A stretch of DNA of 64,000 nucleotides from the NCBI GenBank assembly GCA_029891385.1, contig CM057233.1:52096063-52160062 (forward strand), in the 5' to 3' direction. How positions within the stretch are numbered: the first letter of the stretch is position 1; each line of letters starts with the position of its first letter. The stretch comes from Erythroxylum novogranatense. Lineage: Eukaryota; Streptophyta; Magnoliopsida; Malpighiales; Erythroxylaceae. Position numbers and translations under genes: made by a program. Below are positions 22,990-35,052 of this stretch, one piece after another. The notes beneath the pieces were generated by a model. It made no database searches. It was given only the letters and a program-made list of their open reading frames with translations, and was not told the DNA's origin.

Positions 22990-23979
22990 TTGGAAGAGAT
23001 GGCCAAGCTTAAGATAAGCTTGAAGCAGGAGGAGTCGGATTGCCTTCTAGCTAATTTCAGAGTGAGGCCCATACTCAGGAAGAAGGTTAAGGAGTTGCAG
23101 GCACAGGATGCAGATTTGAGCAAGCTTCAGGAGGAAATTCAGAATGGTAAGATTTCTGAAGTAGAGGTGAGAGATGATGGACTGATGACAGTGGGGAACA
23201 AATTATGTATCCCAGATGTGCAGGAGATTAAGGCTGAGATTATGGATGAGGCACACAATGCGCCTTATGCCATGCATCCAGGTAGTACCAGGATGTATCG
23301 AGATTTGAGAGAGCATTTTTGGTGGAAGGGCATGAAGAGGGATGTAGCAGAGTTTGTGAGCAAGTGTTTAGTGTGTCAGCAAGTGAAGGCTGAACACCAG
23401 GCACCTTCGGGTAAGTTGAGGCCATTGCCTATTCCAGAATGAAAGTGGCAAAGGGTGACCATGGATTTTCTGATGGGTTTGCCTAAGACCAGTAGGAAGC
23501 ACGATGCAATTTGGGTTATTGTGGACCAGTTGACCAAGTCAGCTCACTTTTTGGAGATTAAGCAGACTGATTCTTTGCATGTGTTAGCAAAGAAGTATAT
23601 CGATGAGATAGTGAGATTGCATGGGATTCTGGATTCGATTGTTTTGGATAGAGATCCTCGGTTTACTTCAAGATTTTGGGGTAGTTTGCTGGAAGCTTTG
23701 GGGACTAAGCTGCATTTTAGTACGGCTTTTCATCCTCAGACGGATGGTCAATCTGAGAGGACCATTCGGACCCTTGAGGGGATGCTCAAGGCTTGTGTGA
23801 TGGATTTTAGAGGAGCTTGGGATGAGCATTTGCCGTTGGTCGAATTTGCTTATAACAATTCGTACCATTCGAGTATTCAGATGGCTCCATATGAGGCTTT
23901 GTATGGGCGGAGATGTAGGACTCCGATTTGTTGGGATGAAGAAGGAGAACGGAGACTGGTAGGACAAGAATTGATTTAG
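22990..23979 (+). pseudogene. T2 integrase
   Basis: One frame spans zinc-binding and core domains with only point stops. Zinc residues are His89, His96, Cys126 and Cys129 of the 22990 frame (AHNAPYAMHPG to KCLVC). A TGA at 23440-23442 stands where Trp is expected (PIPEWKW). In the continuation (23455), TMDF (Asp4), LDRDPRF (Asp65) and SERTIRT (Glu101) give the DD35E spacing. The frame ends at TAG (23977-23979), where Gln (LIQ) is expected. These stops are G-to-A and C-to-T changes. Confidence 0.9.
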
Positions 23980-24548
23980 ACGACGGTTGAGAAAGTCAAT
24001 TTGGTTAAGCAACGGCTTAAGGCAGCACAGGATAGGATGAAGAGTTATATTGATGCTCACCGAAAGGAGATGGAGTATGAAGTCGGAGAGAAAGTGTTCC
24101 TTAAGACGTCTCCTTGGAAAGGAGTATTGAGGTTTGGCAAGAAGGGTAAGTTGAGTCCGAGATATGTGGGTCCTTATGAAATCCTTGAGAGGATTGGGCC
24201 ATTCGCCTACAGGTTGACGTTGCCTCCGGAATTGTCTCAGATTCACGATGTCTTCCATGTGTCTATGTTGAGGAGGTATAGATCGGATCCTTCTCATATC
24301 ATTCAGACTAGTGAGATTCAGTTGCGGGATGATTTGAGCTATGAGGAGCTTCCAGTGCAAATTTTGGATACCAAGGAAAAAGTCCTCAGGAATAAGACGG
24401 TTCAGCTAGTCAAAGTCCTGTGGAGGAATCATTCGGTAGAGGAGGCTACATGGGAGCCATTGGAAGCCATGCGGGAGAAGTATCCGCATCTCTTCGATGA
24501 TTCAGGTAATAATTTCGAGGACAAAATTTCTTTTAAGAAGGGGAGAAA
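23980..24548 (+). pseudogene. T2 integrase C-terminus and chromodomain
   Basis: Same frame as the integrase core, just after the TAG. KLSPRYVGPYEILERIGPFA (GPY module, about residues 50-69 of the 24001 frame), then HDVFHVSMLRRYRSDPSH, then the chromodomain VKVLWRNHSVEEATWEP near residues 138-154. The chromodomain of this lineage binds modified histone H3 and biases insertion to heterochromatin. The frame is open and runs through the polypurine tract into the LTR start, as in T1. Confidence 0.88.
24535..24548 (+). other. Polypurine tract before T2 3' LTR
   Basis: AAGAAGGGGAGAAA ends exactly at the TGTTAAACCCC LTR start. Confidence 0.8.
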
Positions 24549-25186
24549 TGTTAAACCCCAATTTTTTTTAATGATGTCTTTAAGCATTAATTGTGTTAAT
24601 TATGTGTTTATGCCTTAGTTTGATTTATTTGGGAGTATTATTGGATAATTAAGGTTTAATTTTGATTAAGTGAGAATTAAAAGGGTAAAAAGTTATGAGG
24701 GTATTTTAGGGAGAATGCTTAAGTTAGATAGGTTAAAGCTTTGTCAGGAAGGGCATGATGGTCTTTGACTTAGGCTTAAAAGAGTGAGAAAGAAAATAGA
24801 AAGAAGGAAAAGAAAAGATAGAAAGAAGGAAGAAGAAGAGAAGTGTCGTAGGTGGAGGAAGAGAGAAGAGAAGAGAGTTTTGTGATTTCAGCAATTTCTG
24901 ACCGATTTGAAGTGATTTCCGAGTAAGTTCTGCTTGTGTTAAACTTGTTATGGTTAGATTTTAACCTAGAGAATGTTGAATGTAGCAGACTCGAAGGATT
25001 AGGGTTTTTAGGGCTAAAATGGTTAGATCTCTTGGGTTGATGCGTTTGTGATTGATTTTGAGTTGCTGTTGAGTTAGAAATATAGTTTAAGACTTGATCT
25101 AAGGTTTAGATGTGTTGTATTTGAGTTTGGGAAGGGATTGAAGTTGAAAAATGCTGGAAATCGAGTTTGGTCGAGCTCAGACACGC

Positions 25187-25385
25187 GCGTCGCGACGTCG
25201 TGTATAATTTCTGTTGCGACGTGGCATTAAATCATGACAATGGGGAAGCATTCATCGCGACGAGCGGGGAAGCGTTTGTCTCGACGTGCGAAGGAGGCAC
25301 GTCGCGACGTGCGAGAGGAGCGAGAGGAGCGACGTGCGAGGAAGGCTCATCGCGACGTATGAAGAAGTTTGGCTCGCCGCGGCGA
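25187..25385. repeat. Array of TCGCGACG-type motifs in T2 LTR
   Basis: About eight variants of a CG-rich dyad (GTCGCGACGTCG, ATCGCGACGAGC, CTCGACGTGCG, GTCGCGACGTGCG, ATCGCGACGTATG, CGCCGCGGCGAAC) within 200 bp. The surrounding LTR is AT-rich. The equivalent part of the 5' LTR is not in the window. Confidence 0.85.
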
Positions 25386-26488
25386 ACGTCCAATTTTCTG
25401 AAGGAGAGTTTTGGGCATATCTTGAGTTGTAGATGTCCAATTGAGGTGATTTTAGATCCGTTGTGATCTAGAAATAGAGGGCTACAAGTTTTATGAAGAA
25501 GGGAAGTTCAGAATTTTAGGAGGAAGTCGAATGTAGACTTTAGTGCTTTATTTTGGATTTTCAAGTTTTGAATATTTTCTGTGGATATTGATTGAATGGA
25601 AACTTGGTTTGTTTTAGGAAACCAAGCTGACCCGATTCCATCGCATGAGGAAGGACACCAGTGAGTCGGATACTCAAGCGATTTAGGTGGGTAATGTACT
25701 TATAGTTATTGTGTGACTAGGCAATTTCTTGCCTATGTATGAATATATGTTATATGTTATGTATGTTTAAACATGATGATTTAAATGATTTTGATTTCTT
25801 ATACTTTGAAAGAATTATGAGAATGGATAGCGTTAACTTTTGATTCTGAGCATGTTATGCCTCGACTGCGCTCATGGCATTTTGACTAAATGCAAAGTAT
25901 GAAAGCATACCATATGATAAAATGATTATGAGCATGATTATGTGCTTTTGTTTGGGTGAGAGTGGAACCATTTCGTTCGTCATGTGCACGTCGACAAGAC
26001 CCTTCTCCCGGCTGCCCGCTTGTGGCCTATGAGATCCGAATGGACTCATTTTGTTCAGGGTGTAAACTTCGGTTTCTCCCTTTTGTTTCCATGGAACCCT
26101 CGAGCCATTGTGATGTGCATTGCATATGCGAATTATTCATTGTGAAGCATACTTTGTGACATATTTATGAGTTGAATTAATTATATTGAATGCATAAATT
26201 GTTTGATTAGCATGTGAGTGCCTAAATTGATGCCTGTATATATATAACGTATATACGTACATATGCCTGAATTTGTGCTAGTTACCGATGGCTATAATTA
26301 TATTAGCCACTGAGCTGTGTAGCTCAACCCATTACTTTCCCTCCTCAGATGCAGAACAGGTCGATCGTTGATCTTGCAAGGCATCGGAAACTTCGAGCTA
26401 ATTAGGAGTTTTGCATTAAGTTAGTATATTGGTTGGCCCTCCGAGCATATTATCATAGAGCATTTTCATGTATTTTGGATTGAAACCT

Positions 26489-26873
26489 TGTTGGAACCCC
26501 TCCCCGGTGGGTCGCGTGCCCGACGTCCTACATGACATCTGGACGCGCATCTCACGGGGGAGGGATTCCTCACCACGAAGGAAACCTCGAATTGAACTTA
26601 ATTTATTGTCATCTGAACAAAACTTGCTAAATTCACCCTAATTATACACAAGTAAAATTAATTTGCTTAGGGCCCATAACTAAATCCGATTCCTAAGCTA
26701 AAAAATTCCATATCTCTAGAGGCGAATAAAACAAACCTCACTTGATCGGATCCCAAAATTTTAAGATTTATCAATAAATCTTAAAATTTTGAGATCGATA
26801 ATGAATTTTTGAATCAAAATTAGAATCATGTAGACGTCAATGCACGCTGATCCAATCGGGAGGGGTTCCAACA
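26489..26873 (+). repeat. LTR-like unit of the TRIM-like element
   Basis: A 385-bp unit whose ends form a 16-bp inverted repeat (TGTTGGAACCCCTCCC and GGGAGGGGTTCCAACA), followed after four bases by TGGTATCAGAGC. No second copy is present at the other end of the element. Confidence 0.7.
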
Positions 26874-27384
26874 CTTATGGTATCAGAGCTCCACTAAAAC
26901 CATACTTTTGTTTCATTTACAAAGAAAGTATAAAATTTTCAGATTAAGTTGAGTATTGTCAGAATTTTGTCCTCAAGTTCGTTTGAACCATTTTTTCGCT
27001 TTGCTTCCGCCTTAAGCCTCTCGGTTCGTTTTGCTTCCGATTCCGAGCCTTTAATGTGCAATTTTTTCTGTTCAGTTCGAAACGTTTGTTTCGACTTGCT
27101 TCCGTTTTGTTTCCGTTTCCTAATTTGAAAAGAAATTGTGCTTTTGTTTCTGTTCTTTCGTTTCATTTTCTAGTTAAGTATGAGAGTTTCGGATTAAATA
27201 GTTGGGTTCGGATTCGGGATCCAACAGATATGCTCTGGTTTAGTTTGGTTTTTCGTAAGAGGTTGGATACCCAGAAACGGGATCCAACATTTATGGTATC
27301 AGAGCAAGAAGAGTTTATAAGGAATCATGCGTACGTATGAGGGAATCTGTATGAGTAGTTGGATTTCGGAAACGGGATCCAACA
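26489..27384 (+). mobile_element. TRIM-like element in T2 3' LTR (TSD AACCT)
   Basis: An 896-bp TG..CA insertion (TGTTGGAACCCC to GGGATCCAACA), flanked by AACCT at 26484-26488 and 27385-27389. The uninterrupted site is seen in the 5' LTR near 15745. It has no coding capacity. It holds a 385-bp LTR-like unit (26489-26873), two Met-type primer-site sequences (26878 and 27294) and three copies of the LTR terminus GGGATCCAACA (ending near 27229, 27289 and 27384). The two outer ends do not match as ordinary LTRs would, so it is a rearranged or chimeric non-autonomous element. Confidence 0.8.
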
Positions 27385-27653
27385 AACCTTATTCTGTATT
27401 TTGAATGATTTTGAATACTTGTTAGATGTCTTCAAATTGTAATGGCATGAAGCCCCTTAGTTTATGGGGTGTTAAATTCCTGTTGTAAATGCATGTGTAA
27501 ACGCTTGATTGTATGAGAATGTTTGTGTGAATTATGAATCGAACTATGTATATGTTTGGATGTTGGGATCGGGTCCGCTTTGTTTGGGCGCCCGTCGCTG
27601 GCGCAGCCCGAGGGGCCGCCTCGGGAATGGGGACCCGGGACCCGGGCCCAACA

Positions 27654-29190
27654 AAGCAAGACGATTAGGCTCTAACACAATTTTTATAGCATAAAGAATG
27701 TAGATAATTATCACTAATAAAGAGGCTCTTTAGGTGAAATAGATTCATATATCTTTTTAAAAGGTGGGAGCCCATGGGATGTTTGCACCAAGTCAAGGAC
27801 ATTCCTACACTAAAACGTCATCTACATAATTGGTAATAGGAAGCATGCTTCTTTATGGCTTGATAATTGGCAAGTCTGGCCCCCCTTTATATGACTAATT
27901 TTGTTTTTGAAATTTCCTTTATAGGACTAACTTGCTATCAATTTTAAAACATATTTTCCCAATTCATCTGAGGTAAGTGTCATTATAAAAGAGACTAATT
28001 GGGTTGGTCCTTATTTCTTTTGAATTGCATGCTAGACCATAATTCTAAACAAAATGAGGAAGATTCCTATCTTTAGTTGAAGTGTTCCTTTGGAAAATTC
28101 ACTAATGCATCTTATAAGGCAACTTTATACCTTCAACTAGAAAAATTTTCATAGTATGAAAAAATTTAGTGCTAGAAAGCTCTCCGTAAAATCTACTTCC
28201 TCATATGGTTCATCTATAAGCAAAGACTAAGAACCTTAGATAGGTTAAGATTCCTTAACTCTTCTTAGTTATGTTGTCTATGTGTAACAAGTCAGGAAAC
28301 TTTTCATCACCTCCTTTTCACTTATGATTTTTCTACATTTATATACAACAATATCCAATCCCTTTGTAAGGTTCAAGAAATAAGCCTCTTATGTACAAAA
28401 GTTTTTTATAAGATTAATAAAAGAAATGGAATGTCTAGTCTAGATAAAATTATTTTCATTATATCTTTTAACATCTCTATATATTCCATTAGGAAAGAGA
28501 GGTATGTCAAGCTATTCCAAGGTAAAGAAAAAATCAAAGTATCAAATGACAAAGGAGTCAATCTTTTGGATTAGGGAGTAATTAATGGCAAATCCATTCC
28601 ATACCACATGTAGAGCTAAAGTAGCTTTCTCTTAAAACCTATAAAATTATTTGTATTCACTAAGCACCCTACAAATGATGATTCATAGGTTCCTATAATC
28701 AAATTAGATGTGTTTGATATTATAGATTTATAATTTCTGTAGAGATAATCCACAAAAATAGAACATAGCTTGTTGTCTTGACATCGTGGAAACCTTTTAT
28801 TAATTTTGGAAATAAATTCTTCCTTTAACTTAAAAAAAATCTCTCTTCTTTATCACAATTATTTGTGAATAGTTCTGACAAGTACTAATCCGAGATCTAC
28901 CTATTATTCTTACTGTAGGGACTTTATATTGAATCGTATAAATTGATGTAGTTGGTGTAAGTCAACATTTTTTTGCAAGTTTTATAAAATAGTAAATGGA
29001 CTTTGACTAAGAAATTATGTCAAAGTCCTTTGTTGCATATAATTATATTGATAATATAAGGGTATTAAATTTAGTTTATTATCTCTTGCAATATTGTATG
29101 GTGCCTTTTTAGTTTGATATTTGGCTTTCATTATGATGAAACTTTAACTTCATTAATTAATCTTATTATTTACATATTTGTAGTTAAAAA
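27654..29190. other. Unassigned AT-rich DNA
   Basis: About 1.5 kb with no frame over 60 codons, no LTR ends I could pair, and no motif of a known retroelement domain in any frame I read. It is probably old, decayed repeat or intergenic sequence. Confidence 0.5.
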
Positions 29191-30500
29191 TGTCATGACA
29201 TGGTATCACATTGGGCCCGTAACAACCGTCGTATACCCAGGCTAAGGACACTCATGATATCCTTAATTCGACTATGTAAGGCCAACTGAATATCTCTCTC
29301 TTTGTTTTTTCTTTTATTTTGAAAATTTTGGGTAGCACAACAGTTGTATTTTAAAAATCCCAAAACTTGTAAACAATTTTAAGCACATTTTTATATTCAC
29401 ACCAAAAACTTTACAACAACTTCAGGACTATAAAGTCCACTCAAAGCAACCCAACAATAGTATCAAAGTTCATATATAAGGTCTTTTACAACGATAAAAC
29501 TGTCAATAGTTGACTTTATAAAATTATAGAACATATCAATATAACTAAAGTAATAAAAATAATAAAACAGTTCATGAGCCACTATGCAACTAAAGTACAA
29601 AACAGAAACTACCCACGTATAATAATATCCTAAAATTGTCAAAAGACTGCACGATCTACTCAGAGCTTCAAGCTCACTAAATTAACCTGCATGGTTGGAA
29701 AGCGAAGGGGGATGAGTACACTATGTACTCAGTGAGTAGGAAAAACATATTTCGCGAATAGAATTCGATACACACCAAGATGGTATAGATAACGTATAAA
29801 GTGAGTTTACAACACATAGAAATGCATAAGCCTAGGCTATGACTCAATGTATACTAGTTAGGAACCATATAGGCCTAGCATATTAATTCACTCATCTGGT
29901 GAACATAGGTTCTAGTTCCAGTACACAAAAGGGAAAAAATATCACATATATAAATCAAATCTCGTCAGACAATAAATCTCAAAACAAGGTGAAACAATCA
30001 TGTGTGAAACCACTAATCAGCCAAAATAATGTGCACACCTACCAATTCTCGGTGTTGGTTCGACTTTCATTCGTGGTGAGTCCGAACTACAGTCGACAAG
30101 AGTGTCATGATCTTAGGTTATGATCTCGTCAGTTTCTAGACCCTAGGTGTGGAATCACTCGCAAATCCTATAAAAAGGCATCGATACGGAGACTCGACTT
30201 TTATGTATCAGCATCAAGGGTATGAGGGTTGTTTAAATCAGTTGTGCCTAGCACACAATTGGCCAATCGTTACCTCACTAATCGCAAAAATCATATAGAA
30301 ATATTAAGTACAAAAATCAAGTAAGGCACTATGTCTATATTATCAGTCTAACCAATAAAATGAAACCTTGTTATGGCTTTAAGCCAAAAGAGAACAAAAA
30401 CATGCAACATTCATGACTCGATTATGCATATGTAAATTTCAAGAATGTTTCATGCGATAAAAGTTGTTTTTTTGCACTCCAAATGCAAAGTTGTTCATGT
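29191..30500 (-). repeat. Inverted partial copy of the LTR at 31962-35052
   Basis: Starts TGTCATGACATGG and is the reverse complement of about 33795-35052 with many point differences and small indels. Matched landmarks: CTAAGGACAC (29253/34980), CATAGGTTCTAGTTCC (29905/34376) and the AGCCAATCGTGTGC block (30255/34021). It is the 3' part of an LTR in minus orientation, with no primer site or coding sequence. The frame at 29899-30123 is incidental. Confidence 0.8.
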
Positions 30501-31961
30501 ATATTTTGATGTTATTTTATTGTTTGACTAGGATATCTTACATGAGATAAGATTTGGTTAAATTTTGTAGGCTACACAAGTAGCATAATATCCAACACAT
30601 ATTAGTGTTTTTCCATATGTTACAAAACATCCTTACATATCTGCAAAGAATAAGCCATTAGCTAAGGAACCCTAACGATGGATTAAAGATAATGGATTAT
30701 TGATGGCATTGGACAAAGTTGACATTCTTTTATTATTAGGGGAGTAGTAATTATCCTAATTTCCCTTTTCCTTATTATCTAATTTTTAATTATTCTTGTG
30801 TCATATATATTAGGGATAATGCATAACTCAAGTGTAAGGGAATAAATTACTTATGCTTATCTTTTTTATAATTAGCTTAATATGGAAATAATTATAGGAA
30901 AATTTTAACTTTAAGAAATATTGATTAAGTAATTCATTTCAAGTTTGATTGTTATTATAATTTTATTTTAGCTAATAATTGTTAGTATTAATGTTTAAGT
31001 TAATGTTAATTTGCTTTATTAATTTTGAAAAGGATACTTGATTTTTAGTTTGATAATTTTTATAATTTATGCGTATAGTTAAGTTATAAGTGAATTCTTT
31101 TTAAGTATTTTTAGCATCCTTTAAAAAACAAAAAGTATGTGCATAAGTGAGAAGTAAATAAATTCACTCTAATGAATTCAAACCAATTAAAAAGGTTGAC
31201 TTCCAAATAAGCCTTTAAATGCTCTTATGTTATTTTAAAGTTAGTGTTTTGTTTTTCTTTAAATAAAGGTTAATGTTTGAAAGTTAAAGCGTCTTTCTTA
31301 TTTATGTTCACGTTATGCATTATGTTGAATTTTGTGGATTGAGTTAAAGTTTAAAGGATTATGGAGTTGAAATAAATTGATTTATAATTTGATGCAGGTA
31401 GTTAAAATTGATGACCTTTGCAACTGAATAAATAATGGAGAATCATAATTGATCCAATTGATTTACTTAATTCATTCTTGTAGTTTCTACTTATTTAAGT
31501 TAATACTAATGATATTAATTTGCTTGAGAACAAGACAATTCTTAATTGTGGGAGAATTTGATAAATGTTAATTATGTTATGCTTTTAGCATATTTTTAAA
31601 GCATTTTTCTTGTATTTGAATATTTTTATTAGATTTGGTACACCATGTTTTTTATATTTTGTTTCTAGGCCTTGTTTTAGTTCTGAAATGAAGAAAGAGT
31701 GGGCTTAGGCAAGTTAGAGCTAAGTTGAAGAAGTTTTAGCATGATTTTAAAGGAATATGGATCAAACATGGACCTATGTTCTCAAAACATGAGTCAAATA
31801 TAAACCTTTTCTTAACTCGTGTAGGTTACAAATTCATTTAATTTATTTGAGAAATTATCAAATAAACAACACAGACTAAACATGGACCCATATTTATGTC
31901 TTTAATATCTATGTTCTCAAGATAAACCCTTGAATGTATGATTTAAGTTATAATTATTGTA
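30501..31961. other. AT-rich spacer with a probable old LTR start
   Basis: No coding signal. At 31546-31558 the sequence TTGTGGGAGAATT followed by TGATAAATG resembles the polypurine tract and LTR start of Athila/Tat-type gypsy elements (compare 62212-62226). The about 400 bp that follow could be the start of a decayed LTR. The rest is unassigned. Confidence 0.4.
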
Positions 31962-34900
31962 ATGTCGGACTTTTTGAGCCCTTTAGTGAGTGTTTTGTAT
32001 TTGGAGATACTACTGTATATTGATATATACTTGGTTGTATATGAGTTCAAAGATGAATTTGAATCCTTTTGGTACGTATGCCAATGATTTATAAAGTTAT
32101 ATGCCCTTACATGAACTTAGAGTTCATCGGTATGTAAAATCTTGGAGATTTATGACAAATAAGCTTTTAAGTGTGTAAAACTGAGTTCATTGGATGGATA
32201 TGACCATGGTGATTAAATTAATGTGTTCTAATGCCTTAGAGGTGATTAGACAAGATTTATAGACTTATTGGACACTTAGAAAGCTTAATTGGAAAAGTTG
32301 ATATATATAAGGGCTTATTTGCAAATTGTTAAAAGTTAAAGGACTTAAAAGTAATTTTTCAATTCTTGGAGGACCAATATGTAATTTTATAAAGTTAAAG
32401 GGCTTAGTTATTATTTCCAAGAGTACAAGGACCAAAATAAAAATAAAAGTTTTGTTGATTCCCAAATTTTTGGTTTAATTGCAAATTTAGGAAAAGTTTG
32501 GAGGGTAAAATGGTAATTTCATATAACCTAAGGGTAAAATGGTAATTTCATATAATCTAAGGGTAAAAAGAAATTTCACCATATTTTGGTCAAAGAAGAG
32601 TCAAAATTTTAGACCCTTCTTATGTATGGACGTGCACCCCTCATTTAAGACTTGAACCATCCTGTTTTAATTAAAAGAGAGGAGAAGAAAAGGAGAAGAG
32701 AGGAGGAAGAAGAAGTTTTGGCCATCACCTAAAAGTTTACCATCTTTTTGATTCTTCAATCTCAATCAAGCTATTCTAAGCTAATTTGCGGTCAAGGAAC
32801 TCAAATCTATCATTATATTTGAGAAATTCTCAAAGGATTTGAAGATATCACTAAAGGAAAGTATAGGTAAATTTTGTCCCATCACTCTCTACATTTTGAT
32901 TTTGAGTTTGGTGTTAAGATATGTTGTTCTCCATGCTTGAATATGCATGAAACATGGTTTAGATGAATGAAATGTGTCATGGGGAGGGTTCTTTAAGTCA
33001 AAACTGAAATTGTCCCCTTTTGGTGAAAGTTTGTGAAATTTTGAATATCTTTTGAAATTGATGGTTTAAATGAACTCTATGATATTAATTATGTATGTAT
33101 GAGGTGAATTGATGATGGAAAATGAGGAAGAAGTACATTAGAAGGAGGCTTTCAAGATTATGCCTTTAGGTGCTTGATAAAATGCCTAAGAGAACTTGGT
33201 TTAGGATTTAAGGATTTTGATGGTGTGCATTGGAAAACATTTTTATGTCAACTTAGAGTGAACTTGAATTGTTGCTTAGATTGATGAATAATGGCCTAAT
33301 ATGCTTAGATAAAGATGTGCTTAATTATGTTATGAAATGAGTAAGTTTGGATTAAAGGCATTAAATGCCTTAGAAAATGCAAAAAAGAAGCTAATGTGAT
33401 GGTGTATAAATATGAAATTTATGTTCAAGTAGTAATTTCATTATATGTCTTTTTATATATAAAGGCTCAGGAGTTGTGAATTAGGGAGCTCGTACTGAGG
33501 ATTGTTGAAGTTAAGAGAGAGTATATCTTCTTTGAGATGAGTTGGGGAGACCGTATTTCTTAAATAAGATTAGAACATCCTAAGATAAGCATGATGACTT
33601 GTATGTGAATTTTGAACAATTATGCATTAGTAGTATAAAAGATAACTTTTATTGTATGAAATCATGTTTCAACATGGTTTTTTAAACTTAAATTTTTATT
33701 ACATATTTTGAAAAATGTTATTGTTTTTAACAAATCTGAGTTTAAAGTGCAATGAATAATGTTTTTATTACATGAAACTACATTTTAAAATAACTTTGCA
33801 CTTGGATTGCTAAAGATAACATTTATTGCATGAAATAATATTTTGGAATTGACAAAAGCAAAACCGAGTCATGTATTCTGCATGTATTTGTTCTCTTTGG
33901 CTTAGAACCATGGTATGGTTTCACTTTATTGGTTAGATCGATAAATATAAATATGATATTTTATTTGATTTTTGTAATAAATTTTTATATATGATTTTTT
34001 ATGATTGGTGAGGAAATGATTAGCCAATCGTGTGCTGGGCACAACTACTTAAATGACTGTCGTACCTTTGATGCTAGTACATGAAAGTCGAGTCACCGTA
34101 TCGACACCTTTCTACGGGACTCGCGGGTGATTTCATACCTAGGGTCTGGATATCAACAAGGTTATCACCTAGGGTCATGACGTTCTTATTGACTGTAGTC
34201 TGGACTCACCACGGATGAAAGTCGAGCCAATACCGAGTATCAGTGGTTATGCACGTTAGTTTGGCCAACTAGTAGTGTCACACATGATTGTTTTGGCTTA
34301 TCCTGATATTGGTTTTCCTATCGATATTTGATGTATACATATGATGTTTTTATGTTTTTATGTACTGGAACTAGAACCTATGTTCACCGGATGAGTGAGT
34401 TAATAGGCTAGGCCTATATGATTCCTAACCAGTATATGTTGAGTCATAGGCTGGGCCTATGTGTTTTTTATATAATATATATTCATTTCATAAGTTATCT
34501 ACATCGTCTTGGTATGAATTGAATTCTATTTGTGATATATATCTTTCCTGCTCATTAAGTACCTAGTGTACTCACCCCCTTTGCTTTCCAACGATGCAGG
34601 TTAATTTGGTAAGTTTGAAACTCCGAGTGGATTGTGCGGTCTTTTGACATTTTCGAGGTATTACCGCATGTAGGTAGTTTCCTTTTTTGTACTTTTATGG
34701 TCTAGTGGCTTATGAATTGTATTTATGTAGATACGCTTTATGATTTTGTAAATTAACTTTTGATTGCCTTGTGTTTTACTTTATGTATGAATCTTTTGAT
34801 ACTGTTGTTGAGATTGCCTTGAGTGGACTTTAAAGTCTTGAAGTTATGGTTGGTTGTGAATATAGAAGTGTATTTGAAATTGTTTACAATTTTGAGATTT

Positions 34901-35052
34901 TTAAAATACAGTCATTGTGCTACCCAAATTTTTCAAAAAAATAAAAAAGATATTCAGTTAGCCTTACATAGTCGGATTAAGGACACCATTAGTGTCCTTA
35001 GCCCGGTTATGTGACGGTTATCACGGGCTCGATGTGGTACCAGGTTGTGACA
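31962..35052 (+). repeat. Probable solo gypsy-type LTR, right arm of the inverted arrangement
   Basis: The right end GGTTGTGACA at 35052 matches the inverted arm's outer end at 29191. The left end (TGTCGGAC at 31962) is a guess based on TG..CA ends; no matching duplication was found. The interior has the layout of long gypsy LTRs in this window: a GA-rich leader (32680-32720), then a TACTCACCCCCTTTGCTTTCC segment (34570-34590) like the one near the T2 LTR end. No coding signal. Confidence 0.6.

Larger units (their letters stand above)
14746..27653 (+). mobile_element. Tekay/Del-type Ty3-gypsy element T2, interrupted
   Basis: The partial 5' LTR (14746-16018) and complete 3' LTR (24549-27653, including a 0.9 kb insertion) share near-identical sequence and the same GGGCCCAACA end. 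Between them lie a Met-type primer site, gag, zinc knuckle, protease, reverse transcriptase, RNase H, integrase and chromodomain in the chromovirus order. The 5' LTR is interrupted by T1, gag by a 3.7 kb solo LTR, and the 3' LTR by a TRIM-like element. All three insertions are therefore younger than T2. Confidence 0.92.
24549..27653 (+). repeat. T2 3' LTR, interrupted by a TRIM-like element
   Basis: Runs TGTTAAACCCC to GGGCCCAACA, 3105 bp including the 901-bp insertion and duplication, so about 2.2 kb without it. The outside flank AAGCA (27654-27658) should be the target duplication; its partner is outside the window. It contains the CG-rich dyad array at 25187-25385. Confidence 0.9.

Noticed and set aside
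29191..35052. DNA transposon with 1.3 kb terminal inverted repeats
   Set aside because: No matching target duplication at the two outer ends, no transposase, and the arms have LTR-type features, so two LTR copies in opposite orientation is the better reading.
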